Source: DASUPK01 sp963800285 (GTDB lineage Bacteria > Actinomycetota > Thermoleophilia > Solirubrobacterales > 70-9). From it: DNA of 64,000 bases. The notes beneath the pieces were generated by a model. That model was not told where the DNA came from and made no database searches. It saw nothing but the letters and a program-made list of their open reading frames with translations. Location: positions 186,001-250,000 of the forward strand of contig CAWDAL010000015.1 of the NCBI GenBank assembly GCA_963800285.1, read 5' to 3'. Position numbers and translations under genes: made by a program. Positions 41,106 to 49,768 of this stretch are shown here, in pieces. The stretch's first letter is position 1; every line of letters begins with the position of its first letter.

Positions 41106-42776
41106 CTAGCGGTCCGCGGCGTAGTGCTCGGCCGGCTTGCCCGACGGCGCGTCCCGCGTCCCGGTGACCGCCGCGTCGATCAGCGTGGGACGGCCCGAGG
41201 CGAGCGCTTCCGAAACCACCGAAGACAGCTCCTCGGTGCCGCCGGCCGAGCGCGCCTCGACGCCGAGCGATCGGGCGAGGCCGATGAAGTCGATCTCGGG
41301 GTCGGTCAGGTCCATGCCGACGTAGCGGTCGCTGCCGTCGGCGACGACGCGGGCGATGCCGCGCTTGCAGGCCGCGTACTCGCGGTTGTTCATCACCACC
41401 AGGACGAGCGGGACGTCGTAGTGGGCCGCGGACCAGAGTCCCTGGATCGTGTACATCGCCGTCCCGTCGCCGACGACGGAGACGACCGGGCGGTCCGGCT
41501 CCGCCATCTTCACGCCGATCCCGGCGCCGAGCGCCCAGCCCAGGGCCCCGCCGACGGAGTGGTGATAGCTGCCCGGGCGATCGGCCGCGAAGACGCGGCG
41601 AACCTCGAGGCCGGTGGTGATCGCCTCCTCGAGCATGATCGTGTTCTCGGGCAGGCCCGCGACCAGCGCCTCGGCCGCCGCCGTCGCGTCCATCCGCTCG
41701 CCGCCGGAGGGGGGAGGTTGACTCGGGCGCGAGCGGTCGCCGTGCTCCTTCCCCGCCGCCGCGATCCGGGCCTCGGCTTCGGGGCAGTGCCCGGCCGTCA
41801 GCCGGGTCAGGGCCCTGATCGTCGGGCCGATGCCGCCCTGAAGCGCGATCTCAGCCGGATAGTTGCGACCGAGCTCGGTCCGGTCCGAGTCGAGCTGCAG
41901 GATCCGGGTTCGGTCGGGGATCGGTGTCGCCTCGGTGAAGTAGTGGGCCGAGAAGGCGTGGCTGCCGACCAGGAAGACGACGTCGTGCTTGGCGAGCTTC
42001 TCCTGGATCAGCGCGTCGACCGGCGGCAGCATCCCGGCCGAGAGCGGATGGGTGGCCGGGAAGTCCACGCAGTCGTACATCGGCTCACCAAAGACGGTCG
42101 CGCCGAGAGACTCCGCCAGCTCGACCAGGTCCTCAACAGCGCCCGACCGGCCGACGCCGTCGCCCGCCACGATCGCCGGCGCGCCGGCGCCGAGCAGGGC
42201 CTCGGCGAGATCGTCCACTCCCTCGGCGACCCCGAGCTCGCGCACCTCGGTGCGGGCCGGCAGCGGATCGTCCCAGTCCTCCTCGAGCACGTCGACCGGG
42301 ATGGAGACCATCACCGGTCCGGTCGGCGGCGTCCGGGCGAGCAGGAAGGCACGCCGCATCAGCGTCGGCAGGTCGGCGACCTGGTTCACCTCCACCGCGT
42401 CCTTGAACGCGCCCTGCGCGAGGGCGAGCAGGTCCCCGCCCAGCATGGGGTCGTGGATCAGATGGCGGCGGTCCTGCTGTCCGACCGTGACCACCATCGG
42501 CGTGCGGGCCCGCCGCGCGTTCAGCATGTTCGCCAGGCCGTGAGCGAGGCCGGCCGCAATGTGCAGGTTGAGGAACGAGGGCCGGCCGGTCGCGCGGGCA
42601 TATCCGTCGGCCATCGAGACGGCGGTGCCCTCGTGCAGCCCGAGGAAATAGTGGAACTCCGGCGCCCGGGCGAGCTCGTCCATGAAGGGCAGCTCGGTGG
42701 TGCCCGGATTGCCGAAGACGCGATCGGCGCCCTCGCTCTGGGCCAGCTCGATCAGTCTGCGAGCCGCCTTCGGCAC
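41106..42776 (-). CDS. mdlC: Benzoylformate decarboxylase-type thiamine enzyme
   Basis: 556-residue three-domain thiamine-diphosphate enzyme. Catalytic Glu is in LGLHEGTAVSMADGYARATG, and the cofactor motif runs from VVGDGTAMYTIQGLWSAA to VVMNNREY. The N-terminus reads RVFGNPGTTELPFMDEL as in benzoylformate decarboxylases. GTG start at 42776 overlaps the stop of the aldehyde dehydrogenase by 1 nt (TAGTG). It would convert benzoylformate or a ring-substituted relative to the aldehyde, which the upstream dehydrogenase oxidises. An acetolactate-synthase-like role is possible but the partner argues for the mandelate route. Confidence 0.8.
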   Translation of the reverse strand: MPKAARRLIELAQSEGADRVFGNPGTTELPFMDELARAPEFHYFLGLHEGTAVSMADGYARATGRPSFLNLHIAAGLAHGLANMLNARRARTPMVVTVGQQDRRHLIHDPMLGGDLLALAQGAFKDAVEVNQVADLPTLMRRAFLLARTPPTGPVMVSIPVDVLEEDWDDPLPARTEVRELGVAEGVDDLAEALLGAGAPAIVAGDGVGRSGAVEDLVELAESLGATVFGEPMYDCVDFPATHPLSAGMLPPVDALIQEKLAKHDVVFLVGSHAFSAHYFTEATPIPDRTRILQLDSDRTELGRNYPAEIALQGGIGPTIRALTRLTAGHCPEAEARIAAAGKEHGDRSRPSQPPPSGGERMDATAAAEALVAGLPENTIMLEEAITTGLEVRRVFAADRPGSYHHSVGGALGWALGAGIGVKMAEPDRPVVSVVGDGTAMYTIQGLWSAAHYDVPLVLVVMNNREYAACKRGIARVVADGSDRYVGMDLTDPEIDFIGLARSLGVEARSAGGTEELSSVVSEALASGRPTLIDAAVTGTRDAPSGKPAEHYAADR

Positions 42777-44242
42777 TAGATCGGGTACTCGCGCGGCTGG
42801 GTCTGGACCATCGTCCAGTGGATATCCGTGAACTCCTCGAGCGCCGCGCTGCCGCCGAACCGGCCCCAGCCCGACTCCTTGACGCCGCCGAACGGCATCT
42901 GCGGCTCGTCGTGGACCGTCGAGTTGTTGACGTGGCAGATCCCGCTCTCGATGCGCTGCGCGACCGAGAGGGCGGTCGGGATGTCGCGGCTGAAGACCGC
43001 ACCCGAGAGGCCGTAGTTCGTGTCGTTCGCGGTCGCGATCGCCTCGTTCACATCCGAGTACTCGAGGATCGGGACGATCGGCCCGAACGACTCCTCCGAG
43101 TACACCCGCATCTCGGGCGTCACCTTGGTGAGGACCGTCGGCTTGTAGCAGGGGCCCTCGGCCTCGCCGCCGGTCTTGATCTCGGCGCCCTTCGACCTGG
43201 CGTCCTCGACCAGCTCGCTGACGTGCTCCACCGAGGCCCTGTTGATCAGCGGTCCGATCATCGTCTCGGGATTGGTGGGGTCGCCGACGGTCATCGCGCT
43301 CGCCTTCGCCACCAGGGCATCTGTGAACTCGCCCGCCACGCTGCTGTCGACGATGATCCGCTCGGTCGCCATGCAGATCTGGCCGGAGTGCATGAAGGCG
43401 CCGAAGTTCGCGGCGTTCACCGCCTCGTCGAGGTCGGCGTCTGCCATCACGATCATCGGCGCCTTCCCGCCCAGCTCGAGCAGGCACTTCTTCAGATTCG
43501 CGCCGCACTTCTCGGCGATGATCCTCCCGACCTTGGTGGAGCCGGTGAAGTTGATCCGCCGGGTGCCCGGGTGGGCGATCAGGGCCTCGACCACCTCCGC
43601 GGCGTCCCCTGGGTCATTGGTGAGGTAGTTGATGACTCCCTCGGGCGCTCCCGCGTCCTGGACGCACCGAACGATCTGGGCGTGGGTGCGAGGGCAGAGC
43701 TCCGAGCCCTTCAGGATCACGGTGTTGCCGTAGCCGAGCGGGGTCGCGATGGCGCGCGTGCCGAGGATCACCGGCGCGTTCCACGGCGCGATCCCGACGA
43801 CCACGCCGGCCGGCTGGCGACGGGCCAGCGCCATGGCGCCGGGGATGTCGGACGGGATCACCTGGCCGGTGACCGCGTAGGCCTGGGCGCCGGCCTCCCG
43901 CATCATCCCGCTGGCCAGCTGGCAGTTGAACATCCCCCACCCGAAGGTGCCGCCGGTCTCCTCGGTGACGATCGCCGCGATCTCCTCGGCGCGCTCGGAG
44001 ATCAGGTCGGCCGCCTTCGTGAGGATCTCGCGGCGCGCAGCAGGTGGGCCGAAGCCCCACGCCTCGAAGGCGCCCTGCGCGGCCTTGACGGCGGCGTCGA
44101 CATCGTCGGCTCCGGCCGCCGCGGCCTGACCGACCACGTCGCCGGTGTACGGATTCGTCTGCTCGGTCTCCCTGCCTGACTTGGCCCCGACCCACTCCCC
44201 GCCGATCAAGAGGTCCTGCTTCTGCTCCACCGCGACCGCCAT
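42776..44242 (-). CDS. Benzaldehyde/vanillin-type aldehyde dehydrogenase
   Basis: 488 residues. Oxyanion Asn in APWNAPV, cofactor loop NFTGSTKVG, catalytic Glu in LELGGKAP, nucleophile Cys in GQICMATE and the C-terminal VNNSTVHDEPQMPFGG of the benzaldehyde/vanillin/salicylaldehyde branch. The ATG at 44242 has GAGGAGAG 5 nt upstream; the open frame extends 17 codons further without a ribosome site. It is coupled to the decarboxylase gene and likely takes its aldehyde product to a benzoate. Confidence 0.87.
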   Translation of the reverse strand: MAVAVEQKQDLLIGGEWVGAKSGRETEQTNPYTGDVVGQAAAAGADDVDAAVKAAQGAFEAWGFGPPAARREILTKAADLISERAEEIAAIVTEETGGTFGWGMFNCQLASGMMREAGAQAYAVTGQVIPSDIPGAMALARRQPAGVVVGIAPWNAPVILGTRAIATPLGYGNTVILKGSELCPRTHAQIVRCVQDAGAPEGVINYLTNDPGDAAEVVEALIAHPGTRRINFTGSTKVGRIIAEKCGANLKKCLLELGGKAPMIVMADADLDEAVNAANFGAFMHSGQICMATERIIVDSSVAGEFTDALVAKASAMTVGDPTNPETMIGPLINRASVEHVSELVEDARSKGAEIKTGGEAEGPCYKPTVLTKVTPEMRVYSEESFGPIVPILEYSDVNEAIATANDTNYGLSGAVFSRDIPTALSVAQRIESGICHVNNSTVHDEPQMPFGGVKESGWGRFGGSAALEEFTDIHWTMVQTQPREYPI

Positions 44243-44266
44243 CTCACTCTCCTCAAGCTCGAAATC

Positions 44267-44288
44267 CCCGGCCCGCTGGCGGGCCGGG
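44267..44288 (-). terminator. GC hairpin between the antiporter and the aldehyde dehydrogenase genes
   Basis: CCCGGCCCGC and GCGGGCCGGG form a perfect 10-bp inverted repeat around TG. It lies 18 nt after the antiporter stop on the minus strand and is followed by only three T residues (GGGGATTTCG). It could end antiporter transcripts or act as structure in the leader of the dehydrogenase mRNA. Two direct GTCATA copies (44297-44302 and 44305-44310) lie just beyond it and may be regulator sites. Confidence 0.4.
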
Positions 44289-44305
44289 CTCAATAGGTCA
44301 TATTG

Positions 44306-46081
44306 TCATACCTGATCGGCCAGGCAGATCAGCCGGCCATCAGCCCCCGGTTCGATCCGGTTGCCCGCGGTGACGACCTCCAGGCCGCCGTCGGCGTCCA
44401 CCATGAAGAGGGGGACCACGCCGACGCCCTCGCGAGATCCCGGGTCGGTCCCGCCCGGGAACTCGACGATCCCGGCGCCCGCCTCGAATCGCCTGCTGAG
44501 CTCGGGGTAGGTGAGGCGCTCGTCGAACAGCAGCCCACCCTCCGCGTATGCCGGGACCAGCTCGAGCTCGGGGGTCGCGGGAGCCAGCCGGTAGACGTGA
44601 CCGCTGCCGAGCTCCTGGCGCAGCTCGAAGGCCGCCAGCGCGTTGAAGTCGTCGCTCTCGGTCAGGATCAGGGCCGTGCTCACCTCCTCGAGCTCGGCTT
44701 CCCGGGTCTCGAGGTCGACGCCGAGCTGCGCGGTTCCGGCGTTCAGGCCGGCTTCCTTGGCGGCCCGCTGCTCCGCGGGGTCGCCCGTCCACAGCCGCAC
44801 ACCCACGCCCGCCGCCTTCAGCGCCTTCGAGATCTCCCGAGCCCAGCGATGCCCGCCCACGATCAGGACGACCGTCCCTCCCGCGCCGGCCACGCCGAGC
44901 AGGCGAGCCACCGGGGCCGCCGTCAGGCCGTAGAGGACCACCGTCCCGAAGATCACCACGAAGGCGATGGGCAGGATCTGGCTCGCGCCGCCCACCCCGG
45001 AGTCCGCCAGCTCCAACCCGAACGCGGACGCGGTGGCGGCGGCGACGATGCCGCGAGGCGCCATCCAGGCGGCAAAGGCCCGCTCTGCCCGGGTGAGGGG
45101 AGACCGCCGGGTCGCCAGCGCGACATCGAGGGGCCGCAGGACGAGGACCATGATCGCGATCAGCGCCAGGCTCTCGCCGAGGATGCCGTGCAGCTGCGAC
45201 GGCGACACCGACGCCGAGAGGAGCACGAAGAGGATCCCGATCAGGAGGTTGACGACGGTTCCGTGAAACTCGAGGATCCGCGAGACGTCCAGGCGGCGCT
45301 GGTTCGCCATCGCGATCCCCATAGTCGTCGTGGCGACGAAGCCGGCGTCCTCGCGAATCAGGTCGCCGGCGACGAGCGCCGCGGCGACGCACATCAGGGC
45401 GGCCGGTATGGCCTGTCTCGGAGTGGTTCGCTGAAGCCCGCGCAAGAGCAGCCAGAGGACCGCGGTGGCAGCGGCGCCGACGAGCAGCCCGACCGCCAGG
45501 CTCGCCGACAGCTCGCCCGGATGGAAGGGCCGGCCCCCGCCGGCGCCCGCCTTGACGGCCGAGAATGCGATCACTCCGAGCAGGGCGCCGATGGGGTCGA
45601 TCAGGGTGCCCTCCCACTTGAGCACCGACCGCACGGTCTCGCTGGGCCGGACATAGGCGAGCAGGGGGAGGACGACCGTCGGGCCGGAGACCACCAGGAT
45701 CGCGCCGGTGACGATCGAGACTCCCCAATCGAGTCCGAAGATCAGCCTGATGGACACCGAGATCCCGGCCAGCGTCAGGATCGTGCCGGCCGAGATCAGC
45801 CTCAGGACGACCGTTCTCACCCCGCCGCTGAGCTCGTGCAGGCGCAGCCTCAGCCCCGCCTCGAAGAGGATCAGCCCGACGCCCAGGGACACGAACGGCT
45901 GGAACGCTCCTCCGAGCAGCTTGGTGGGATCGACGTCGTCCGTGAGGATGCCGGCGACGAAGCCGGCCGGGAGCAGCAGGACGATCGCCGGCAGCCGCAG
46001 ACGGGCGGCAGCCAGCTGGCAGGCGATCGCCAGCACGACGACCAGCCCGAGGCCTGTGAGGATCTCGTTGGTGGTGAGCAA
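44306..46081 (-). CDS. Cation/proton antiporter (CPA family) with C-terminal RCK-like domain
   Basis: 591 residues. About 12 membrane helices fill residues 1-400, with LLLPAGFVAG, the helix SLGVGLILFEAGL and VVSGPTVVLPLLAY, matching sodium or potassium/proton antiporters. The ion-site region EGTLIDPIGALLG has the Asp-Pro of CPA1 exchangers. After residue about 400 a cytosolic Rossmann-like domain follows (VVLIVGGHRWAREISKAL), resembling a TrkA-N/RCK domain that may sense nucleotides, then a TrkA-C-like end. It shares a side with metH but has no clear functional link; it probably sets pH or ion balance. Confidence 0.85.
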   Translation of the reverse strand: MLTTNEILTGLGLVVVLAIACQLAAARLRLPAIVLLLPAGFVAGILTDDVDPTKLLGGAFQPFVSLGVGLILFEAGLRLRLHELSGGVRTVVLRLISAGTILTLAGISVSIRLIFGLDWGVSIVTGAILVVSGPTVVLPLLAYVRPSETVRSVLKWEGTLIDPIGALLGVIAFSAVKAGAGGGRPFHPGELSASLAVGLLVGAAATAVLWLLLRGLQRTTPRQAIPAALMCVAAALVAGDLIREDAGFVATTTMGIAMANQRRLDVSRILEFHGTVVNLLIGILFVLLSASVSPSQLHGILGESLALIAIMVLVLRPLDVALATRRSPLTRAERAFAAWMAPRGIVAAATASAFGLELADSGVGGASQILPIAFVVIFGTVVLYGLTAAPVARLLGVAGAGGTVVLIVGGHRWAREISKALKAAGVGVRLWTGDPAEQRAAKEAGLNAGTAQLGVDLETREAELEEVSTALILTESDDFNALAAFELRQELGSGHVYRLAPATPELELVPAYAEGGLLFDERLTYPELSRRFEAGAGIVEFPGGTDPGSREGVGVVPLFMVDADGGLEVVTAGNRIEPGADGRLICLADQV

Positions 46082-46099
46082 GCGTCCGGAGCCGGAGCG

Positions 46100-49000
46100 C
46101 TAGGAGTTGACCGGCTCGGAGGCTGGGTCGGCGGCCTCGGCTTCGACCGTGCCGTCGCCGGGATCATCCTCGGGCGGCAGCTCGCCGCCGCGCTCGGTGC
46201 CGGCGATCACCTCGTCGGGTGACTTCTCCTTGGGAATGAACCCGGACTTCATCCCGAAGTAGACGGCCTGCGGGTGGTGGGCGATGATCGCCACCGTCGA
46301 CTGCTCGGGCATCACCGCAAAGCCGTCGGAGAGGCTCATCCCGATCTCGCCGAGCTCGAGCAGGCGCCAGACCTTCTCGTGCTCGGACTGGTCGGGGCAG
46401 GCGGGGTAGCCCCACGAGTAGCGCCGCCCCTGGTCGGATGCGATCTCGAGCTCGCTGCGAGCCTCGGAATGCAGCCACTCCGCCAGCCCCTCGGCCGCCT
46501 GGACGCCGAGACCATGGGTGAAGAGCTGCTCCGCGAATTCGCCGTCGCTCTCGAGCTGCTCGATCCGCTCGGTCACCTCCGGGCCGACGGTGACGCCCTG
46601 GAGGGCGACCACGTCGCGCTCGCCGGCCTCGAGCTCGTCGAGCGGGCGATAGAAGTCGGTCAGGCAGATCCGGTCGTGCTTCGGCTGGCGCGGGAAGACG
46701 AGGCGCTCGATCTCGCGATCGTGATCCTCGGGATCGAAGACGACCAGCTCGTTGCCATCGGCGGCCACCGGGAAGTAGCCGAGGCGAGCCCGGGGATGCA
46801 GATAGTCCTGCTCGCGCCACATGCGCTCGAGCCGCGGAGCGAAGCCCTCCTCGCCGTCGTGGCCCTCGACGATCTGGCGCCACTCCTCGCCCTTCTTGCC
46901 GCGGCCGCCCCAGTGGAGCTTGAAGAGGACATGACGGTCGAGGTGCGGATAGACGTCATCGAGATCGACCGGGATCTCACGGACCCCCCAGAAGGGAGGC
47001 TGCGGGATCGGGACGTCGGTGCGCGCCGCCGACCGGACGCTCGCGTCCGTGGTCGGGGGGGAGTCGTCGGGCTGCTCGACCTTCTCGCGCAGCGCTTTGG
47101 CCTCCTTGCGGATCCGGTCGACGAGCGCCGCGCGCCGCTCGGCGTCGACCAGATCGTCCATCGTGTCGAGGCCGACGAAGGCGTCCTTGCAGTAGAAGAC
47201 GCCCGGCTCGTAGACGTCGTCGGAATCCTTGCCGCCCGGATAGAGGATGCGACGTCCGAAGTCGCGGTTGATCGCCGCGCCCCCGATCAGGACCGGGAAG
47301 TCGAGCTGCTTGGAGTGCAGCTCCTGCACGGCGGCGGGCATCTGCTTGGAGGTGGAGACGAGCAGCGCGGAGAGGCCGATCGCGTCGGCCTTCTCCTCGA
47401 CCGCCGAGTTGATGATCACGTCGACCGGGACCTGCTTGCCGAGGTCGACGACCGTGTAGCCGTTGTTGGTGAGGATCGTGTTGACCAGCGACTTGCCGAT
47501 GTCGTGCACGTCGCCGAACACGGTCGCGATCACGACCTTGCCCTTGGTGTGGCCCTCGATCCGCTCGAGGTAGTTCTCGAGCTGCGCGACCGCGCGCTTC
47601 ATCACCTCGGCGGACTGCAGGACGAAGGGCAGGATGAGCTCGCCGGCGCCGAACTTGTCGCCCACCTCCTTCATCGCGGGAAGCAGGACGGTGTTGAGCG
47701 TCGGGACGGCGCCGATCTTCTCGACCGCGAGGTCGATCCAGTCCTCGACCCCGTCCTTCTTGCGATGCAGGATCTGCCAGTGCAGGGCCTCCTCGGGCTC
47801 CATGTCCTCGGTCGGGTCGCCGGCCGCCTCCTCGGCGTGCTCGCCCTTCTCCTCGAAGTGGGCGATGAAGCGCTCCAGCGCATCCTCGCGCCGGTTGAAG
47901 ACCAGGTCGTCAGTGAGCTCGCGCTCATCCTCGGGGATCTCCATATATGGGGTGATGTGGTTCGGGTTGACCATCGCGAGATCCAGCCCGGCCTCGACGC
48001 AGTGGTGCAGGAAGACCGAGTTGAGCGCTGCGCGGGCGTGCGGAGAGACCCCGAAGGAGACGTTGGAGACTCCCAGCGACGTCTTCACATGTGGGATCTC
48101 GGACTTGATCCGCCTGATCCCCTCGATCGTCTCGACGGCCGACGGGCGCCATTCCTCGTCCCCGGTGGTGAGCGTGAAGGTGAGCGCGTCGAAGATCAGC
48201 GCCTCGGCATCGAGGCCATGCTCGTCACAGCAGAGCTCGCGGATCCGCTTGGCGACGTCGATCTTGCGCTCAGCGGTCTTCGCCATTCCCTGCTCGTCGA
48301 TCGTCAGGGCGATCACGGCCGCCCCGTGAGCCTTCGCCAGCGGAACGACCCGGTCGAGCTTGTCGCGTCCCGCCTCGAGGTTGATCGAATTGACGATGGC
48401 CCTGCCGGGAATCTGCTCGAGCGCGGCCTCGATCACCTCGGGCTCGGTCGAGTCGACCTGGATCGGGGCGGGCTGGGTCAGCGAAACGCGCTTCGCGACC
48501 TGCCGCATCTGCTCGTCCTCGTCCTGCCTTTCGGTCAACGCGACGCAGAGATCGAGCACGTGGGCGCCCCCTGAGACCTGGTCCTCGGCGACCTGGACGA
48601 TGCCGTCGTAGTCGTCGGCGAGCAGCAGCTCCTTCGCCCTGCGGCTGCCCTGAGAGTTGACGCGCTCGCCGACCAGCGTGGGGCGCGGCTCCTGAACGAG
48701 CTGGTTCGCGGTCATCATCGAGGAGACCTGGATCGGTCCCGGCGCGGGCCGCTCGGCAGGGGCGCGGCCGTCGACCCGCTCGCGGATCGCGGCGATGTGG
48801 TCCGGGGTCGTGCCGCAGCACCCGCCGACGATGCCGACGCCGTAACGCTCGACGAACTCGCCCAGCGTCGCGGCCAGGGGCTCGGGCTCCTCGGGAAAGA
48901 TGGTCTCGCCGTCCGGGCCCTGCAGGGGCAGGCCGGCATTCGGGATGCAGTGGACGGGCAGGGGGGAGGTCTCCCCGAGGTAGCGGATGGCGTCGCGCAT

Positions 49001-49693
49001 GTCCTCGGGACCGGTCGAGCAGTTCAAGCCGATCACCTGGACGTCGAGCGCGGCGAGCGTGGTCAGCACCGCCTGGATGTCGGTGCCGAGCAGCATCTTC
49101 CCTCCTTGAGGCAAGAGGGAGACGCTGGTCTGGATCGGCAGGGTCCGTCCCGTCTGCATGAAGGCCTCGCGCGCCCCGAAGATCGCCGCCTTGACCTCGA
49201 GGATGTCCTGCGCCGTCTCGACGATGATCAGGTCCGCGCCGCCCTCGATCAGGCCCTGCGCCTGCTCGGCGAAGACCTCGACCAGCTCGCGGAAGCTGAT
49301 CCCGCCGAGAGTGGGATCGTCGCTGGCGGGCAGGAATCCCGTGGGGCCGATCGAGCCGGCCACGAAGCGCCGGTCCCCCGCCGCCCTGCGCGCGATCTCG
49401 GCGGCCTTGCGGTTGATCTCCAGGGTGTGATCCGCCAGCCCCCACTCGTCGAGCTTGATCCGGCTGCCCTGGAAGGTGTCGGTCTCGAGCACCTCGGCGC
49501 CCGCCTCGAGCATCGAGGCATGCACGCCCTCGATCACGTCGGCCCGGTTGAGCACGAGCGCCTCGTGGCACTTGCCCTCGAGACCGCCGTAGTCCTCCTG
49601 CGTGAGGTCGAACTGCTCGAGGGTCGCGCCCATGCCGCCGTCGAAGACGACGACGCGCTCGCGCACCGCCCCCAGGTAGTCGCGCTCCGGCAT
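46100..49693 (-). CDS. metH: Cobalamin-dependent methionine synthase
   Basis: 1197 residues with all four MetH modules in order. The homocysteine domain (1-330) carries zinc Cys in GLNCSTGP and GGCCGTTP. The folate-binding barrel (about 340-620) includes VGERVNSQGSRRAKELL. The B12 cap and binding domain (about 640-870) has GDVHDIGKS, with His730 as the lower cobalt ligand. The AdoMet activation domain is about 900-1150 and includes RRYSWGYPACPDQ. The ATG at 49693 matches the family start; the frame upstream is antisense to metE. It transfers methyl from methyltetrahydrofolate to homocysteine. Confidence 0.94.
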   Translation of the reverse strand: MPERDYLGAVRERVVVFDGGMGATLEQFDLTQEDYGGLEGKCHEALVLNRADVIEGVHASMLEAGAEVLETDTFQGSRIKLDEWGLADHTLEINRKAAEIARRAAGDRRFVAGSIGPTGFLPASDDPTLGGISFRELVEVFAEQAQGLIEGGADLIIVETAQDILEVKAAIFGAREAFMQTGRTLPIQTSVSLLPQGGKMLLGTDIQAVLTTLAALDVQVIGLNCSTGPEDMRDAIRYLGETSPLPVHCIPNAGLPLQGPDGETIFPEEPEPLAATLGEFVERYGVGIVGGCCGTTPDHIAAIRERVDGRAPAERPAPGPIQVSSMMTANQLVQEPRPTLVGERVNSQGSRRAKELLLADDYDGIVQVAEDQVSGGAHVLDLCVALTERQDEDEQMRQVAKRVSLTQPAPIQVDSTEPEVIEAALEQIPGRAIVNSINLEAGRDKLDRVVPLAKAHGAAVIALTIDEQGMAKTAERKIDVAKRIRELCCDEHGLDAEALIFDALTFTLTTGDEEWRPSAVETIEGIRRIKSEIPHVKTSLGVSNVSFGVSPHARAALNSVFLHHCVEAGLDLAMVNPNHITPYMEIPEDERELTDDLVFNRREDALERFIAHFEEKGEHAEEAAGDPTEDMEPEEALHWQILHRKKDGVEDWIDLAVEKIGAVPTLNTVLLPAMKEVGDKFGAGELILPFVLQSAEVMKRAVAQLENYLERIEGHTKGKVVIATVFGDVHDIGKSLVNTILTNNGYTVVDLGKQVPVDVIINSAVEEKADAIGLSALLVSTSKQMPAAVQELHSKQLDFPVLIGGAAINRDFGRRILYPGGKDSDDVYEPGVFYCKDAFVGLDTMDDLVDAERRAALVDRIRKEAKALREKVEQPDDSPPTTDASVRSAARTDVPIPQPPFWGVREIPVDLDDVYPHLDRHVLFKLHWGGRGKKGEEWRQIVEGHDGEEGFAPRLERMWREQDYLHPRARLGYFPVAADGNELVVFDPEDHDREIERLVFPRQPKHDRICLTDFYRPLDELEAGERDVVALQGVTVGPEVTERIEQLESDGEFAEQLFTHGLGVQAAEGLAEWLHSEARSELEIASDQGRRYSWGYPACPDQSEHEKVWRLLELGEIGMSLSDGFAVMPEQSTVAIIAHHPQAVYFGMKSGFIPKEKSPDEVIAGTERGGELPPEDDPGDGTVEAEAADPASEPVNS

Positions 49694-49756
49694 GGCCGGG
49701 GAGGGTAGCCAGGATGGAGCTCGGCGGTGCAGCGTTTCCGGGTTCGACCGCCCCGG

Positions 49757-49762
49757 TAGCCT
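49757..49762 (+). promoter_or_regulatory. -10 box TAGCCT for metE, likely leaderless
   Basis: TAGCCT ends 7 nt before the metE ATG, and no ribosome site is present. The spacing predicts transcription starting at the ATG. The 75-nt gap to metH leaves no space for a cobalamin riboswitch. Confidence 0.45.
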
Positions 49763-49768
49763 TCGGTA

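Noticed and set aside
46274..48574. 766-codon plus-strand open frame opposite metH
   Set aside because: Antisense shadow of a conserved gene; Leu/Asp/Val/Arg low complexity.
49694..49768. Cobalamin or SAM riboswitch between metH and metE
   Set aside because: Only 75 nt are available and no conserved core element is visible.
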